DNA of 64,000 nt from Paenibacillus piscarius (GTDB lineage Bacteria; Bacillota; Bacilli; Paenibacillales; Paenibacillaceae), in assembly GCF_022234545.1 (NCBI RefSeq), contig NZ_JAIEUI010000004.1:372001-436000 (forward strand). The letters run 5' to 3'. A program made the translations under genes and the position numbers. Under the pieces are notes generated by a model. It saw only the letters and a list, made by a program, of their open reading frames with translations. It ran no database searches and was not told the DNA's origin. Shown one piece after another: positions 36,047-43,911 of the stretch. Position 1 is the stretch's first letter, and each line of letters begins with the position of its first letter.

Positions 36047-36484
36047 ATGACAGATCCGCACAATGACAAGAACCTTGACGCCCTGAATCATGAATTAATC
36101 ACACTCATCCGTCACGGCTCGCTGGACAAGAAGCACGGAGGGCTGGACCGCTCCTCCTATACGCTGCTCCATCATCTGGCGAATCACGGCAAGGTTGGCG
36201 TGAAGGCGCTCGCCGAAGCTCTGGGACTGGACACCTCCACTATCAGCAGGCAGACAAGCGTGCTGATGGCGAATCATTATGTAGTCCGGGTGCCTGATCC
36301 GCAGGACGGCCGCTCCAGCTACTTCGAGATCACGGCGCTCGGGTCCGAGAAGCTCGCCAAGGCCCGCGAGATCCGGCTGGAGCGCTACGGGCAGATCTTC
36401 GAGGACTGGTCCGCCGCCGACTGCCAGACCTTCAGCGAGCTGCTGGCCCGGCTCAACCGCAGACTACAGCGCAAGGAGGAGTAG
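36047..36484 (+). CDS. MarR-family transcriptional repressor of the divergent exporter
   Basis: The protein (145 residues from ATG at 36047) has a winged helix (HHLANHGKVGVKALAEALG then STISRQTSVLMANHYVVRV) and the wing DPQDGRSSYFEIT that is diagnostic of MarR. ATG at 36035 is an alternative but touches the AGGAAGG site. It should bind the twin palindromes in the 150-base gap to the MFS gene. A small molecule pumped by that exporter is the probable inducer, as for other MarR-DHA2 pairs. Confidence 0.9.
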   Translation: MTDPHNDKNLDALNHELITLIRHGSLDKKHGGLDRSSYTLLHHLANHGKVGVKALAEALGLDTSTISRQTSVLMANHYVVRVPDPQDGRSSYFEITALGSEKLAKAREIRLERYGQIFEDWSAADCQTFSELLARLNRRLQRKEE

Positions 36485-36514
36485 GGGGCCGGCGGGGGCG
36501 AGTTTGGCGCGTTG

Positions 36515-36600
36515 CGGGCGCAATGTAATCGGTTTTTCGATTCCATTGGGTCCACGCGCCGCCATACGGCGCAATGTGGTCGGTTTTTCGCATACATCTC
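36515..36600. repeat. Two degenerate units of a 51-bp intergenic repeat
   Basis: CAATGTAATCGGTTTTTCG (from 36521) recurs as CAATGTGGTCGGTTTTTCG (from 36572), a period of 51 bases. The second copy continues CATACAT. The units resemble the 52-bp triple repeat at 62532-62690 and are non-coding, between marR and the DUF6509 gene. Confidence 0.7.
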
Positions 36601-36633
36601 ACCCCCACACCCCGCGTCCGCACAACGCAAAAA

Positions 36634-36658
36634 GGAGACTGCTTCTCCAGCAGTCCCC
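36634..36658 (-). terminator. Terminator of the DUF6509 gene
   Basis: Ten-base stem (36634-36643 with 36649-36658, one wobble), followed leftward by TTTTTGCG. Confidence 0.8.
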
Positions 36659-36672
36659 TTCCCAACATCCCC

Positions 36673-36960
36673 CTATTCCGGCAGATGCTCCGAGCAGAAC
36701 TTGAACAGCTCCGCTTCCTCATCCTCTTCCAGCTCGAAATCCAGAAGCTCGCCCGACAGGGAGTCCTGCAGGTCATAGCTGACCATGCCGGGCTGCCCGT
36801 CCTCCACCTTAACGATGGCGCGGACCGAGACGCCGTTCTCAGTGTACAGCTCATCCTCCTCCGGCACATCCAGCTTAATGACGAACTCGTAGCGTTGCCC
36901 GCTGAGGATGCCAAAAGGATCTTTCACCTGATCCGCCGTATAGCTTGTAACTGTCAGCAC
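36673..36960 (-). CDS. Small acidic DUF6509-like protein
   Basis: The 95-residue protein (GTG start at 36960, AGAGGA upstream) is strongly acidic, ending in LEEDEEAELFKFCSEHLPE, and contains YTADQVKDPFGILSGQRYEF, a segment I recall from DUF6509 proteins of bacilli. No function is known. It is soluble, with a mostly beta N-terminal half. It is flanked by rlmN on the same strand 44 bases upstream and by its own terminator. Confidence 0.75.
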   Translation of the reverse strand: MLTVTSYTADQVKDPFGILSGQRYEFVIKLDVPEEDELYTENGVSVRAIVKVEDGQPGMVSYDLQDSLSGELLDFELEEDEEAELFKFCSEHLPE

Positions 36961-37004
36961 TTCACATTCCTCTTTTCTCAGATCACTGCCACTTATTGTA
37001 CCAC

Positions 37005-38102
37005 TTATCCTACGACTGCGCTTCCCGTACTCTCTGCCTGGCCCTTGGCCTTCTTGATCTGCTTGCTGCGCAGCTGTCCGCAGGCGGCATCGATATCGAC
37101 GCCCTGCTCCAGCCGGGTGCTGACGCTGATCCCCTGCTTCTTCAGCGTGTCGAAGAAGGCACGGACCGACTCGCGCTCACTCCGCTGATACTGGCTATGC
37201 TCGTCAACCGGGTTATACGGAATCAGGTTCACATTGGCCAGCGAACGACGCTCTCCGATTAATTCCGCCAGCTCCAGCGCATGTTCCTCACGGTCATTGA
37301 TGTCCTTCAGCAGGATATACTCCAGCGTAATTCTCCGGTTCGTCTTCTCCAGGTAATAATCGATTGCAGGCATTAGCTTCTCTATAGGAATGGCGCGGTT
37401 GATCATCATAATCCGGGTCCGCAGCTCATTATTAGGCGCATGTAAAGAAATCGCCAGATTGACCTGCATATTGGCATCGGCAAATTCTCTGATCTTGTCA
37501 GCCAGACCGCTGGTAGACACGGTAATGCCTTTACCGGCGATGGCCAGACCCTTGTGGTCCTTGATGGTCGTCAGGAAATTCAGCAGATTCGTGAAATTAT
37601 CGAACGGCTCGCCAATCCCCATCACAACAACGTGGCTGACCCGCTGGCCCTGACCGGCCTGATCCAGATAGAGCTGGACCTTCATAATCTGCTCCACAAT
37701 CTCCCCGCTGGTGAGGTCCCGGCTCTTCTTCAGCAGCCCGCTGGCGCAGAAGCTGCAGCCGATATTGCAGCCAACCTGGGTGGTGACGCATACGGACAGG
37801 CCGTATTTTTGGCGCATCAGCACTGTCTCGATCAGATTGCCGTCATATAAACGGAACAGAAATTTGACCGTACCGTCCGCCGACTCCTGCCGCACATGCT
37901 CCTCCATGGTCTGGAACACATAATGCTCCTCCAGCAGCTGCAGGCAGTCCGGATTCATTCCTTCCATATCGGTGAAGCGGGTAACCCGCTTGCGGTATAA
38001 CCATTCCCAGACGGCAGAGGCGCGCGACTTCTTATGCCCATGCTCCAGCAGCCAGGCGGTGAGCTGTTCTAAGGTCAATCCATAAATGGATGTTTTATTC
38101 AT
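37005..38102 (-). CDS. rlmN: Radical-SAM RNA methyltransferase RlmN
   Basis: The 365-residue enzyme carries the CxxxCxxC cluster motif (C112, C116, C119 in [10 protein letters not shown]) and the methyl-carrying Cys341 in DIDAACGQL, with the substrate motifs MGIGEPF and SLHAPN. RlmN adds a C2 methyl to A2503 of 23S rRNA and A37 of some tRNAs. The [13 protein letters not shown] context and 365-residue length fit RlmN better than the resistance enzyme Cfr. A second, canonical rlmN may exist elsewhere in the genome; Paenibacillus species often carry two. RBS AGAGGA. Confidence 0.88.
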   Translation of the reverse strand: MNKTSIYGLTLEQLTAWLLEHGHKKSRASAVWEWLYRKRVTRFTDMEGMNPDCLQLLEEHYVFQTMEEHVRQESADGTVKFLFRLYDGNLIETVLMRQKYGLSVCVTTQVGCNIGCSFCASGLLKKSRDLTSGEIVEQIMKVQLYLDQAGQGQRVSHVVVMGIGEPFDNFTNLLNFLTTIKDHKGLAIAGKGITVSTSGLADKIREFADANMQVNLAISLHAPNNELRTRIMMINRAIPIEKLMPAIDYYLEKTNRRITLEYILLKDINDREEHALELAELIGERRSLANVNLIPYNPVDEHSQYQRSERESVRAFFDTLKKQGISVSTRLEQGVDIDAACGQLRSKQIKKAKGQAESTGSAVVG

Positions 38103-38232
38103 TAGATATCCTCTCTTCAGTACACTTTAATCCACAATGCAAAGTTCAACCAACAATAACTTATTGTCTCAAATTTCGTTTATTAAAACAAGGGGGAACA
38201 CATGGAATACAACATTTGCTGCTACAAAAAAA

Positions 38233-38252
38233 CGCAGTCCGCAGGGACCGCG
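38233..38252 (-). terminator. Terminator of the GIY-YIG gene
   Basis: Eight-base stem (38233-38240 with 38245-38252, one wobble), then TTTTTTTG leftward. Confidence 0.85.
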
Positions 38253-38263
38253 CTCTTCATCTT

Positions 38264-38620
38264 TTATTTATAGAATACTTTGTCCACATTGTATTTCGCT
38301 CTAAGCTTGTTCACAATGTACGTCTCATAAATCTCGCGGTCCACCGCGTCTTCCACGAGGCAGACCTCAATCCGGGTCACCTCGTCACGGTGCGGCTTCA
38401 TCACGGAGACATTGTCTTCAAAATGCTTCTTGATCCGCGGTCTCAGCTTGCGCGCCTTGCCGACAAACAGCAGCTCATCCTGGTCATTATAGAACATGAA
38501 GATGCCGCCGGCCTCGCGGGTAATCAGGTGAAAATCAGTGAATCCGTAAATATGGCTGAGCACCGGGTCCGCCTGCTTGTGTATCGTAACATCCGGTGCT
38601 GGTATCGTAATGCTGATCAT
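38264..38620 (-). CDS. GIY-YIG domain protein
   Basis: The 118-residue protein consists mainly of a GIY-YIG-like domain: GGIFMFYNDQDELLFVGKARKLRPRIKKHF, where G-I-F and F-V-G take the places of the GIY and YIG tripeptides, and the catalytic-type Arg (R59 or R62) and a late Glu/Asn (ETYIVNKLRAKYN) follow. Stand-alone small proteins of this type occur in bacilli; the fold cuts or binds DNA in UvrC and homing enzymes. The altered motif tyrosines leave activity uncertain. RBS GAGGAAGTG. Confidence 0.75.
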   Translation of the reverse strand: MISITIPAPDVTIHKQADPVLSHIYGFTDFHLITREAGGIFMFYNDQDELLFVGKARKLRPRIKKHFEDNVSVMKPHRDEVTRIEVCLVEDAVDREIYETYIVNKLRAKYNVDKVFYK

Positions 38621-38723
38621 TGAACATTCACTTCCTCATGGGATATAGACATAAATAGTATCACAGATCGTCAGCGGTGACTATTGGTACCCGGACAATC
38701 ACTCCCCGGACCGTGCTGCCGGG

Positions 38724-39272
38724 TTACCGCTGCTGCGGCGCAAGCTCCGGCAGGTCCAGCGTCAGAGACATATTGCAGAGCATCACATCCGCCATGAACA
38801 ACCTCAGCTTCACCTCAGGACGCCCGAAGCCGGCCGCCGTGAATTTGCCCTCCATCAGAGCGGTGAACTCCAGCATTCCTGCCTGTACCACCTGACGGAT
38901 CGCTGCTTCACGGATACCGGAGGCCTGCATCTGCAGAATGACCTCATTCGGATGACTGCGGGTGAATGCCTTATATAGCTGAAGAGCTTTGTCCAGCAGC
39001 TTCTTCTTCGGCGCCTTAAGTCCGGAGAAGGTGCTGAGCATCCGGTCAAAAGCGAGCGTAAGCGCACCAGTGAACAGCTCCTCCTTATTCTTGAACAGCT
39101 TGAAGATGTAGGGCTGGGAGATCCCTACCCTTGCCGCCACCTGTGCAGTGGTCGCCCGGTAGTATCCATGCTCTGCAAAAACCGCCACAGCCGCCTCCAG
39201 AATCTGATCCCGGCGGTTCGCAGCTGCTGCGGATTCTTCTCCTTGACGGGAGGTACCGGATTGCTTGACCAT
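38724..39272 (-). CDS. TetR-family regulator of the NOS operon
   Basis: The 182-residue protein has the TetR helix-turn-helix ILEAAVAVFAEHGYYRATTAQVAARVGISQPYIFKLFKNKEELF (positions about 24-68) and a helical ligand domain. The start is ATG at 39272 because AAAGGG is nine bases ahead; the in-frame GTG at 39281 overlaps that site. It is the third gene behind ecsC-like and nos genes (39-base gap), so it probably regulates its own operon or a redox target. Ligand unknown. Confidence 0.88.
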   Translation of the reverse strand: MVKQSGTSRQGEESAAAANRRDQILEAAVAVFAEHGYYRATTAQVAARVGISQPYIFKLFKNKEELFTGALTLAFDRMLSTFSGLKAPKKKLLDKALQLYKAFTRSHPNEVILQMQASGIREAAIRQVVQAGMLEFTALMEGKFTAAGFGRPEVKLRLFMADVMLCNMSLTLDLPELAPQQR

Positions 39273-39311
39273 ATCAGCCACCCTTTCTATCAGGATCTTG
39301 GTTCCAGAGAA

Positions 39312-40490
39312 TCAATCCGTCGTATGGAACGGACAGCCCTGTACAGGCGCAGCGCCTGGGCGCCCGGCCGCCTCCGCAGTCTTCCGGTATATAAAGCGCG
39401 GACTGAGCGGCAGCTCCCTTAGCTTGTTGTCGTTCCAGATCGGTGTGGAGGATGGCGACATCGGCGGAATCAGCCAGCCCCATTTGCCGGATACCTCACG
39501 TCCCTGCTTCTTCTCCTGCTGCTGGAAGCGGACGAACTGCTCGGCGACTGTATGGTGATCCACAATGCTGACCCCGGCCTGCTTGAATGAATGCAGCACC
39601 GCCCGGTTCAGCTCCAGCAGCGCCCGGTCCTTCCACAGTGAGGTGTTCGTCGAACGGTCCAGACCCAGCAGGTCGGCTACCGCCGGCAGACGGTTATAGC
39701 GGTCTGTATCGCCGAAATTCCGCGAGCCGATCTCTGTCTCCATATACCAGCCGTTGAACGGAGCCGCAGGGTACATTATGCCGCCGATCTCCAGGCACAT
39801 ATCCGAGACGACCGGCACCGGATACCAGCGCAGGCCCAGCTCCGGGAAGCGGCTGATCTCCGGATGGCTGAGCGGAATCTCACGCACCAGTCCCAGCGGG
39901 AGCGGGAACCAGCGCGGCTCCTCTTCCCCGATGCTGATGACGAGCGGCAGCAGGTCGAAGTCGCCGCCGCTGCCCCGCCAGCCCAGCTTCAGACAGAGTG
40001 CGGTGAATTCATCCGAGGCCGGGTCACCGGCCCTAGGCAGCCCGCCCTCCCCGGGATAGCCCGCATAGCGGATCAGCTGATGATTCCAGATGCGGATAGC
40101 CCGCTCCGGGTCCTCTCCGCTGCGGAATACCGTAATCACCGGGCGTATCCGCCCGCCATTGTAGGCGTGCTGCACATGATGCAGCAGCGCCCCGGCAACC
40201 TCCTCTGCGGTCTCAGCTCCGCGTGCATCGATCACCTGGAGCGAATGCCAGAACAGCCTGCCGATGCAGCGGCTGTTATGACGCCAGGCCATTCTCGCCC
40301 CATGGGTCAGCTCCTCTGCTGTATGGACATATGTACCGGTCTGCCGGATCTCTTCCCGCACCCCGGCAAGACGCTCCTCCCGCTCGGCCCCCGTCTTCCC
40401 CAGCTCCTGATAACATGCGGTGACGAAGGCCTCAGCTTGTCCGGTCCGCTCCAGGGTGCGCTCACGTTCTTGTTGATGTAGGGTCTTCAT
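39312..40490 (-). CDS. nos: Bacterial nitric oxide synthase oxygenase
   Basis: The 392-residue protein is an oxygenase-only NOS. The heme-binding Cys75 lies in WRHNSRCIGR, the arginine-binding Glu251 in NGWYMETEIGSRNF, and the pterin-side KWGWLIPPMSPSSTP segment is at about 336-350. It makes NO from L-arginine using borrowed electrons, as no reductase domain is attached; bacillar enzymes rely on flavodoxins. In bacilli NO protects against oxidants and antibiotics. It begins two bases after the ecsC-like stop, with GGAAGGA inside that gene's end, so the two are coupled. The C-terminus has an extra GCPFH tail. Confidence 0.95.
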   Translation of the reverse strand: MKTLHQQERERTLERTGQAEAFVTACYQELGKTGAEREERLAGVREEIRQTGTYVHTAEELTHGARMAWRHNSRCIGRLFWHSLQVIDARGAETAEEVAGALLHHVQHAYNGGRIRPVITVFRSGEDPERAIRIWNHQLIRYAGYPGEGGLPRAGDPASDEFTALCLKLGWRGSGGDFDLLPLVISIGEEEPRWFPLPLGLVREIPLSHPEISRFPELGLRWYPVPVVSDMCLEIGGIMYPAAPFNGWYMETEIGSRNFGDTDRYNRLPAVADLLGLDRSTNTSLWKDRALLELNRAVLHSFKQAGVSIVDHHTVAEQFVRFQQQEKKQGREVSGKWGWLIPPMSPSSTPIWNDNKLRELPLSPRFIYRKTAEAAGRPGAAPVQGCPFHTTD

Positions 40491-40492
40491 GT

Positions 40493-41338
40493 TTATCCTT
40501 CCAGTTCTTGTAGTCTGGCCATAATTCTGCGCTTGCGGTAGAGCATCCGCGCAGCCTCCGTCACCTCATCCAGTGCTTTCCGGTTGTTGTAAGCGCCGAA
40601 GAACATTCCGGCCACGGGGACCATCTGAAACAGTTTTTTCCAGCCCCAGTTATCGCGGTACACGGTCACGACCTCCCGCCAGCCCTGAATCCGGGAGACT
40701 GTCTCGTTCGTACCGGCTGCGATGTTGCCGTCACCTCCGGCCTGCAGATTCAGCTCCTTCAGCACGGTGCGCTTGCCGACGATGTCGGAGGAGGCGAACT
40801 GCATGACTTTTACCGTGAAAATACGCTCCGTCTTATCCGTGGGATCATAACCGTAGCACAGGCCAATCTCCTGGATCGCCTTCAGGGAGAGGCCCAGCAC
40901 AGCGGGAATATCGGCGGCCAGGGTGAAAATTCCGCCGAACCCCGTCGTCGCCCCTTGGGCGGTCGCTGCATTCCGGCTGGTCTCTGACAGCTTCTGCGCT
41001 GCCGCATCCATTACCGCCAGCGGATAGGGCCCGTTATCCGTGCCGCCCGATGCACGGCTGGTCTCCTCCATCAGCTTGCCTACCTTCCGGCCGGCCACCA
41101 GATAATTGCCGCCATTCTGGATGTAGCTGCCCAGCTCGTCGAGCAGCTGGCCAATTTTCTCATGGATGAACTTCGGAGTGACCTTATCCAGCAGCTTGAA
41201 CGGCAGGCGGGCAATCCGGTCCCAGATCATCAGCTTGTTCTGCTCCTTCTCCCACTTGGCAATCTCGGCCAGCGCGGCCCGCAGCATCTCCGGTGTCTCC
41301 AGCGGGTTCCTTGAACCGTCCGTTTCCCTGTCTTGCAT
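40493..41338 (-). CDS. EcsC-family protein
   Basis: The 281-residue protein has the EcsC-type glycine/alanine-rich helices (GATTGFGGIFTLAADIPAVLGLSLKAIQEIG near 135-165) and a C-terminal amphipathic region with PVAGMFFGAYNN. EcsC is linked to the EcsAB exporter in B. subtilis, but here no ABC genes are adjacent. The start is ATG at 41338 after GGGAGGAG; an earlier ATG overlaps that site. It leads a three-gene operon with nos and a TetR regulator. Function in that setting is unknown; membrane association is likely. Confidence 0.85.
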   Translation of the reverse strand: MQDRETDGSRNPLETPEMLRAALAEIAKWEKEQNKLMIWDRIARLPFKLLDKVTPKFIHEKIGQLLDELGSYIQNGGNYLVAGRKVGKLMEETSRASGGTDNGPYPLAVMDAAAQKLSETSRNAATAQGATTGFGGIFTLAADIPAVLGLSLKAIQEIGLCYGYDPTDKTERIFTVKVMQFASSDIVGKRTVLKELNLQAGGDGNIAAGTNETVSRIQGWREVVTVYRDNWGWKKLFQMVPVAGMFFGAYNNRKALDEVTEAARMLYRKRRIMARLQELEG

Positions 41339-41423
41339 AGTTATTCTCCTCCCGTGAATCATCTCGCTTAGCTTGTCTGCTTCCTAATATAGAATGTACT
41401 TTTATTTTTTGTTTTGGGATAGA

Positions 41424-41583
41424 CGTGACTCCAGAGAATGTTTGGACTTTCGGTCGCTGTTGTCCCCAGATTTCATGATTAGAACCGCTATTCGCGGTAG
41501 AAATCCGGTGACTAGCTGATGCTTACGATGCGAGCTTTCCTTCGGAAAGCTTTCAGGTGAACGCTATCGCTCCTACAGTTCCC
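41424..41583. repeat. Structured intergenic element of about 160 bases (possible interspersed repeat)
   Basis: Non-coding sequence between the EcsC-like gene and the IS element folds into nested hairpins on either strand: GATTTC/GAAATC arms (41469-41474, 41500-41505) enclosing CCGC/GCGG (41485-41488, 41494-41497); an 8-bp perfect hairpin AGCTTTCC-TTC-GGAAAGCT (41533-41551); and GAACGC..GCTCC..GTTC near 41570. I recall similar blocks between genes in other Paenibacillus genomes, which would make it a multicopy element; this was not checked. The remaining 41584-41661 shows no feature. Confidence 0.5.
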
Positions 41584-41766
41584 AAATTCCCCTCTGCCAC
41601 TTTTCCCTGTCCTAATATTTTCAAGTTCAATCTATATAGATACCTTATAACCTCATTCCCTGTGAACTACCATCCATCTAAGAGGTGGCGGCTTCTTGGT
41701 CAATGAAGCTACTGCTCCAAGTTTACCCAAGCTCAAAGGCTAGTCCCTAGCCCAATCATTGCAATA

Positions 41767-42840
41767 TCACATGGCTAGTTTCAGTAGGTTTTGAGCAGCG
41801 TTTACATCCCGATCATGATGCACGTTACATTCTGGACAAGTCCACTCTCGCAAGGCGAGATTCTTCACCTCTGCATTCTTATAACCGCAACAGGAGCAAA
41901 GCTGACTGCTTGCATAGTGCTTAGGGGCAATCATAAGCTCTCTGCCATACCATTGAGCCTTATATTCAAGCATCGAACGGAACATACTCCAAGAGACCTC
42001 GCTAATCGCTTTTGCAAGTTTGTGATTCTGCAGCATATTCTTTACACATAAGTCTTCCATCACGATAACTTGGTTTTCGTTTATCATTTTGGCAGACGTT
42101 TTATGCAAGAAGTCTTTACGCTGATTCGCTATTTTTTCATGGTGCTTGGCAACTTTCAGCCTAGCCTTATGACGGTTATGGCTTCCCTTCTTCTTCCGCG
42201 ATACATCCTTCTGCAGCTTCGCTAATCGCTTTTCAGACGTACGCAAGTATTTAGGATTGGATATGATTTCGCCATTTGAAGTGATAGCAAAGTCTTTCAG
42301 CCCAAGATCAACGCCAATCTTCGTATGTATTTTGGGCAACTGGACGATATCCGTTTCAACCAATACGGAAGCATAATACTTTCCCGTTGGTGTTTTTGAA
42401 ATCGTGCATGATTTGATCAGCCCCAGGAATGGGCGGTGCAGCTTGATTTTGATGCCCGTTTTTAGCTTTGGAATCTGGAGATATCCATCCTCTATCGCCA
42501 CTGTTCCATTTTGGTTATTCGTTGTGAAGCTATGATGATTCGTCTTCTTGCTCTTGAATTTAGGAAATCCCGTTTTCTGATCCCGAAAAAAATTCTTATA
42601 AGCCTTATCTAAATTCAGTTGGGTATTCGCTAAGGCAAGGCTATCGACTTCTTTCAGCCAGTCGAATTCCTTTTTGTATTGTGCGGGTGTATTCCTCAGC
42701 ATCGTTTCCGTTTGCTTGTAATGTTCAATTTTATCTGCAAGCATTCTGTTGTAGATAAAGCGAACGCATCCGAACACTTTAGCGAAGTAGTGTTGTTGCC
42801 CATGGCTTGGATAGATACGGTATTTGTAGGCTTTCAGCAA
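41767..42840 (-). CDS. tnpB: TnpB RNA-guided nuclease of the IS605 element
   Basis: The 357-residue protein keeps all RuvC residues: D178 in [12 protein letters not shown]262 in [13 protein letters not shown], and the last Asp in [12 protein letters not shown] (343/345). The zinc finger CSCCG (315-318) and CPEC (335-338) is intact, and the N-terminal [10 protein letters not shown] start is normal. Such proteins are ancestors of Cas12 and cut DNA next to a short TAM using an RNA made from the element's right end. The start is TTG at 42840 after AAGGGTGATC. It should be active; it may keep the element at its donor site. Confidence 0.93.
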   Translation of the reverse strand: MLKAYKYRIYPSHGQQHYFAKVFGCVRFIYNRMLADKIEHYKQTETMLRNTPAQYKKEFDWLKEVDSLALANTQLNLDKAYKNFFRDQKTGFPKFKSKKTNHHSFTTNNQNGTVAIEDGYLQIPKLKTGIKIKLHRPFLGLIKSCTISKTPTGKYYASVLVETDIVQLPKIHTKIGVDLGLKDFAITSNGEIISNPKYLRTSEKRLAKLQKDVSRKKKGSHNRHKARLKVAKHHEKIANQRKDFLHKTSAKMINENQVIVMEDLCVKNMLQNHKLAKAISEVSWSMFRSMLEYKAQWYGRELMIAPKHYASSQLCSCCGYKNAEVKNLALREWTCPECNVHHDRDVNAAQNLLKLAM

Positions 42841-42846
42841 TGGCGA

Positions 42847-43248
42847 TCACCCTTTCATACCTTGGTTTTCGATGTATTTTTGAATGACGTCTATTGGCGC
42901 TTCACCCGTTGTAAGCAAGCAATAGGAGCGTGACCAAAAAGCCTCTTTCCAAAGTGATGTTCGGAGGGTAGGAAACTCCTTCTTGATCAGCCTAGAGGAT
43001 GCACTCTTATAAGCGTTGAGAAATTTAGAGATGTCGGTATTAGGATGAGTTTTCATTAGGATCTGAACGTGATCCCTGTCATGATTCCATTCCTGCAAAG
43101 TCACATTGTAAGTAGGCTGAATGGATGCAAATATCTCTTTCAGACGTTCGGATATGGGATCTGTAATGACCTTCCTACGATACTTGATAACTAGAATAAG
43201 GTGAAAGTGAAGGGAGAATACTGAATGATTATTTGAATCTAACTTCAT
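42847..43248 (-). CDS. tnpA: Y1 (HUH-type) single-strand transposase TnpA with HUQ motif
   Basis: The 133-residue protein starts MKLDSNNHSVFSLHFH (ATG at 43248, AAAGG upstream). It has the TnpA fold, and the likely catalytic Tyr lies in IDVIQKYIENQG. The metal-binding HUH motif reads H-V-Q (WNHDRDHVQIL); the second His is Gln through a CAG codon. Close relatives I recall have HVH here. HUQ versions are functional in some HUH enzymes, so the protein is not certainly dead. Six bases separate it from tnpB. Confidence 0.88.
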   Translation of the reverse strand: MKLDSNNHSVFSLHFHLILVIKYRRKVITDPISERLKEIFASIQPTYNVTLQEWNHDRDHVQILMKTHPNTDISKFLNAYKSASSRLIKKEFPTLRTSLWKEAFWSRSYCLLTTGEAPIDVIQKYIENQGMKG

Positions 43249-43501
43249 TAATTTCACTGACCTTTCCAAGATACGACTGAATACTTTAATTATAGCATCT
43301 TAGGCGGTTAGAATCCATGTAGATTAGACCGTTTCCATTCATCCCCCGCTTAAAGAAGATGGGAGAATTCTGTCAACTGAGGGTTAAATGATTGCACAGG
43401 TCAACCGCAATATTCAAGCAAGCGCAAACAGGCACTCCCGGTTCGTTCCCCGGAAATGCCTGACATTCGTTTCCTATAGCCGGGCAGTAACGCACAGACG
43501 C

Positions 43502-43783
43502 TTAATCCCGTGCTGTGCTTCCCGGCACATCCAGCATCGCCAGTCTGCGTTTCTCCTCCTCCAGCCTGTCTTCCACCAGGTCTACCCCCTGGCCGCCAAT
43601 CGAGCCCTCCGGGGCATGCCGCACAGCCTCCTCCGCATGGCTCAGGCTGTTCTCCGCCTGCTCGATCATCTCTTCTGTGGGGTGGCTAAGCGCCTGAGTG
43701 ACAGAATTATGCAGCCGGGTCACCGCATCCTGCGCCTGATCCACCGTGCTGTTGGTCCGCTGACTGGATTCATAATGCTTCAT
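43502..43783 (-). CDS. Small helical protein, possibly DUF3813-like
   Basis: The ATG at 43783 has GGGAGGATTG ahead of it; the longer open frame upstream is a shadow of the permease gene. The 93-residue product is charged and helical (VDQAQDAVTRLHNSVTQAL, MIEQAENSLSHAEEAVRHA), with a repeat-like spacing of Ala and Glu, and no Cys or membrane segment. The pattern resembles DUF3813 proteins of bacilli, but I am not sure. It lies downstream of the permease gene on the same strand, 128 bases away. Confidence 0.6.
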   Translation of the reverse strand: MKHYESSQRTNSTVDQAQDAVTRLHNSVTQALSHPTEEMIEQAENSLSHAEEAVRHAPEGSIGGQGVDLVEDRLEEEKRRLAMLDVPGSTARD

Positions 43784-43911
43784 AAGATCAATCCTCCCTG
43801 CCTCTAGCTCAGTTTCCATTCCTCTGTAGGATGGATTAGGGGCTGTGTTCTTATGCATCGCTGGATGGCGGGATGATGGGATGCAGATCGGCAGGACTAT
43901 CTGCCGCCCTG

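Larger units (their letters stand above)
41662..43371 (-). mobile_element. IS200/IS605-family insertion sequence (tnpA + tnpB)
   Basis: About 1.71 kb on the minus strand. The left end should lie after TTGAC (complement of 43372-43376) and carries a CTCCC..GGGGGA-type hairpin. The right end hairpin (CCACCTCTTAGATGGATGG type) is followed by GTAGTTCAC, ending near 41662. There are no terminal inverted repeats or target duplication, as expected for peel-and-paste elements. It is lower in GC than its surroundings. Exact ends are inferred from family structure. Confidence 0.75.

Noticed and set aside
37005..38102. Cfr-type antibiotic resistance methyltransferase
   Set aside because: Sequence around the CxxxCxxC cluster and overall length fit RlmN; Cfr-specific segments are not seen.
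38202..38273. 23-codon mini-gene after AAGGGGG on the plus strand
   Set aside because: The site is good, but the frame runs straight through the GIY-YIG terminator hairpin and is rich in residues forced by it. Coincidence is more likely.
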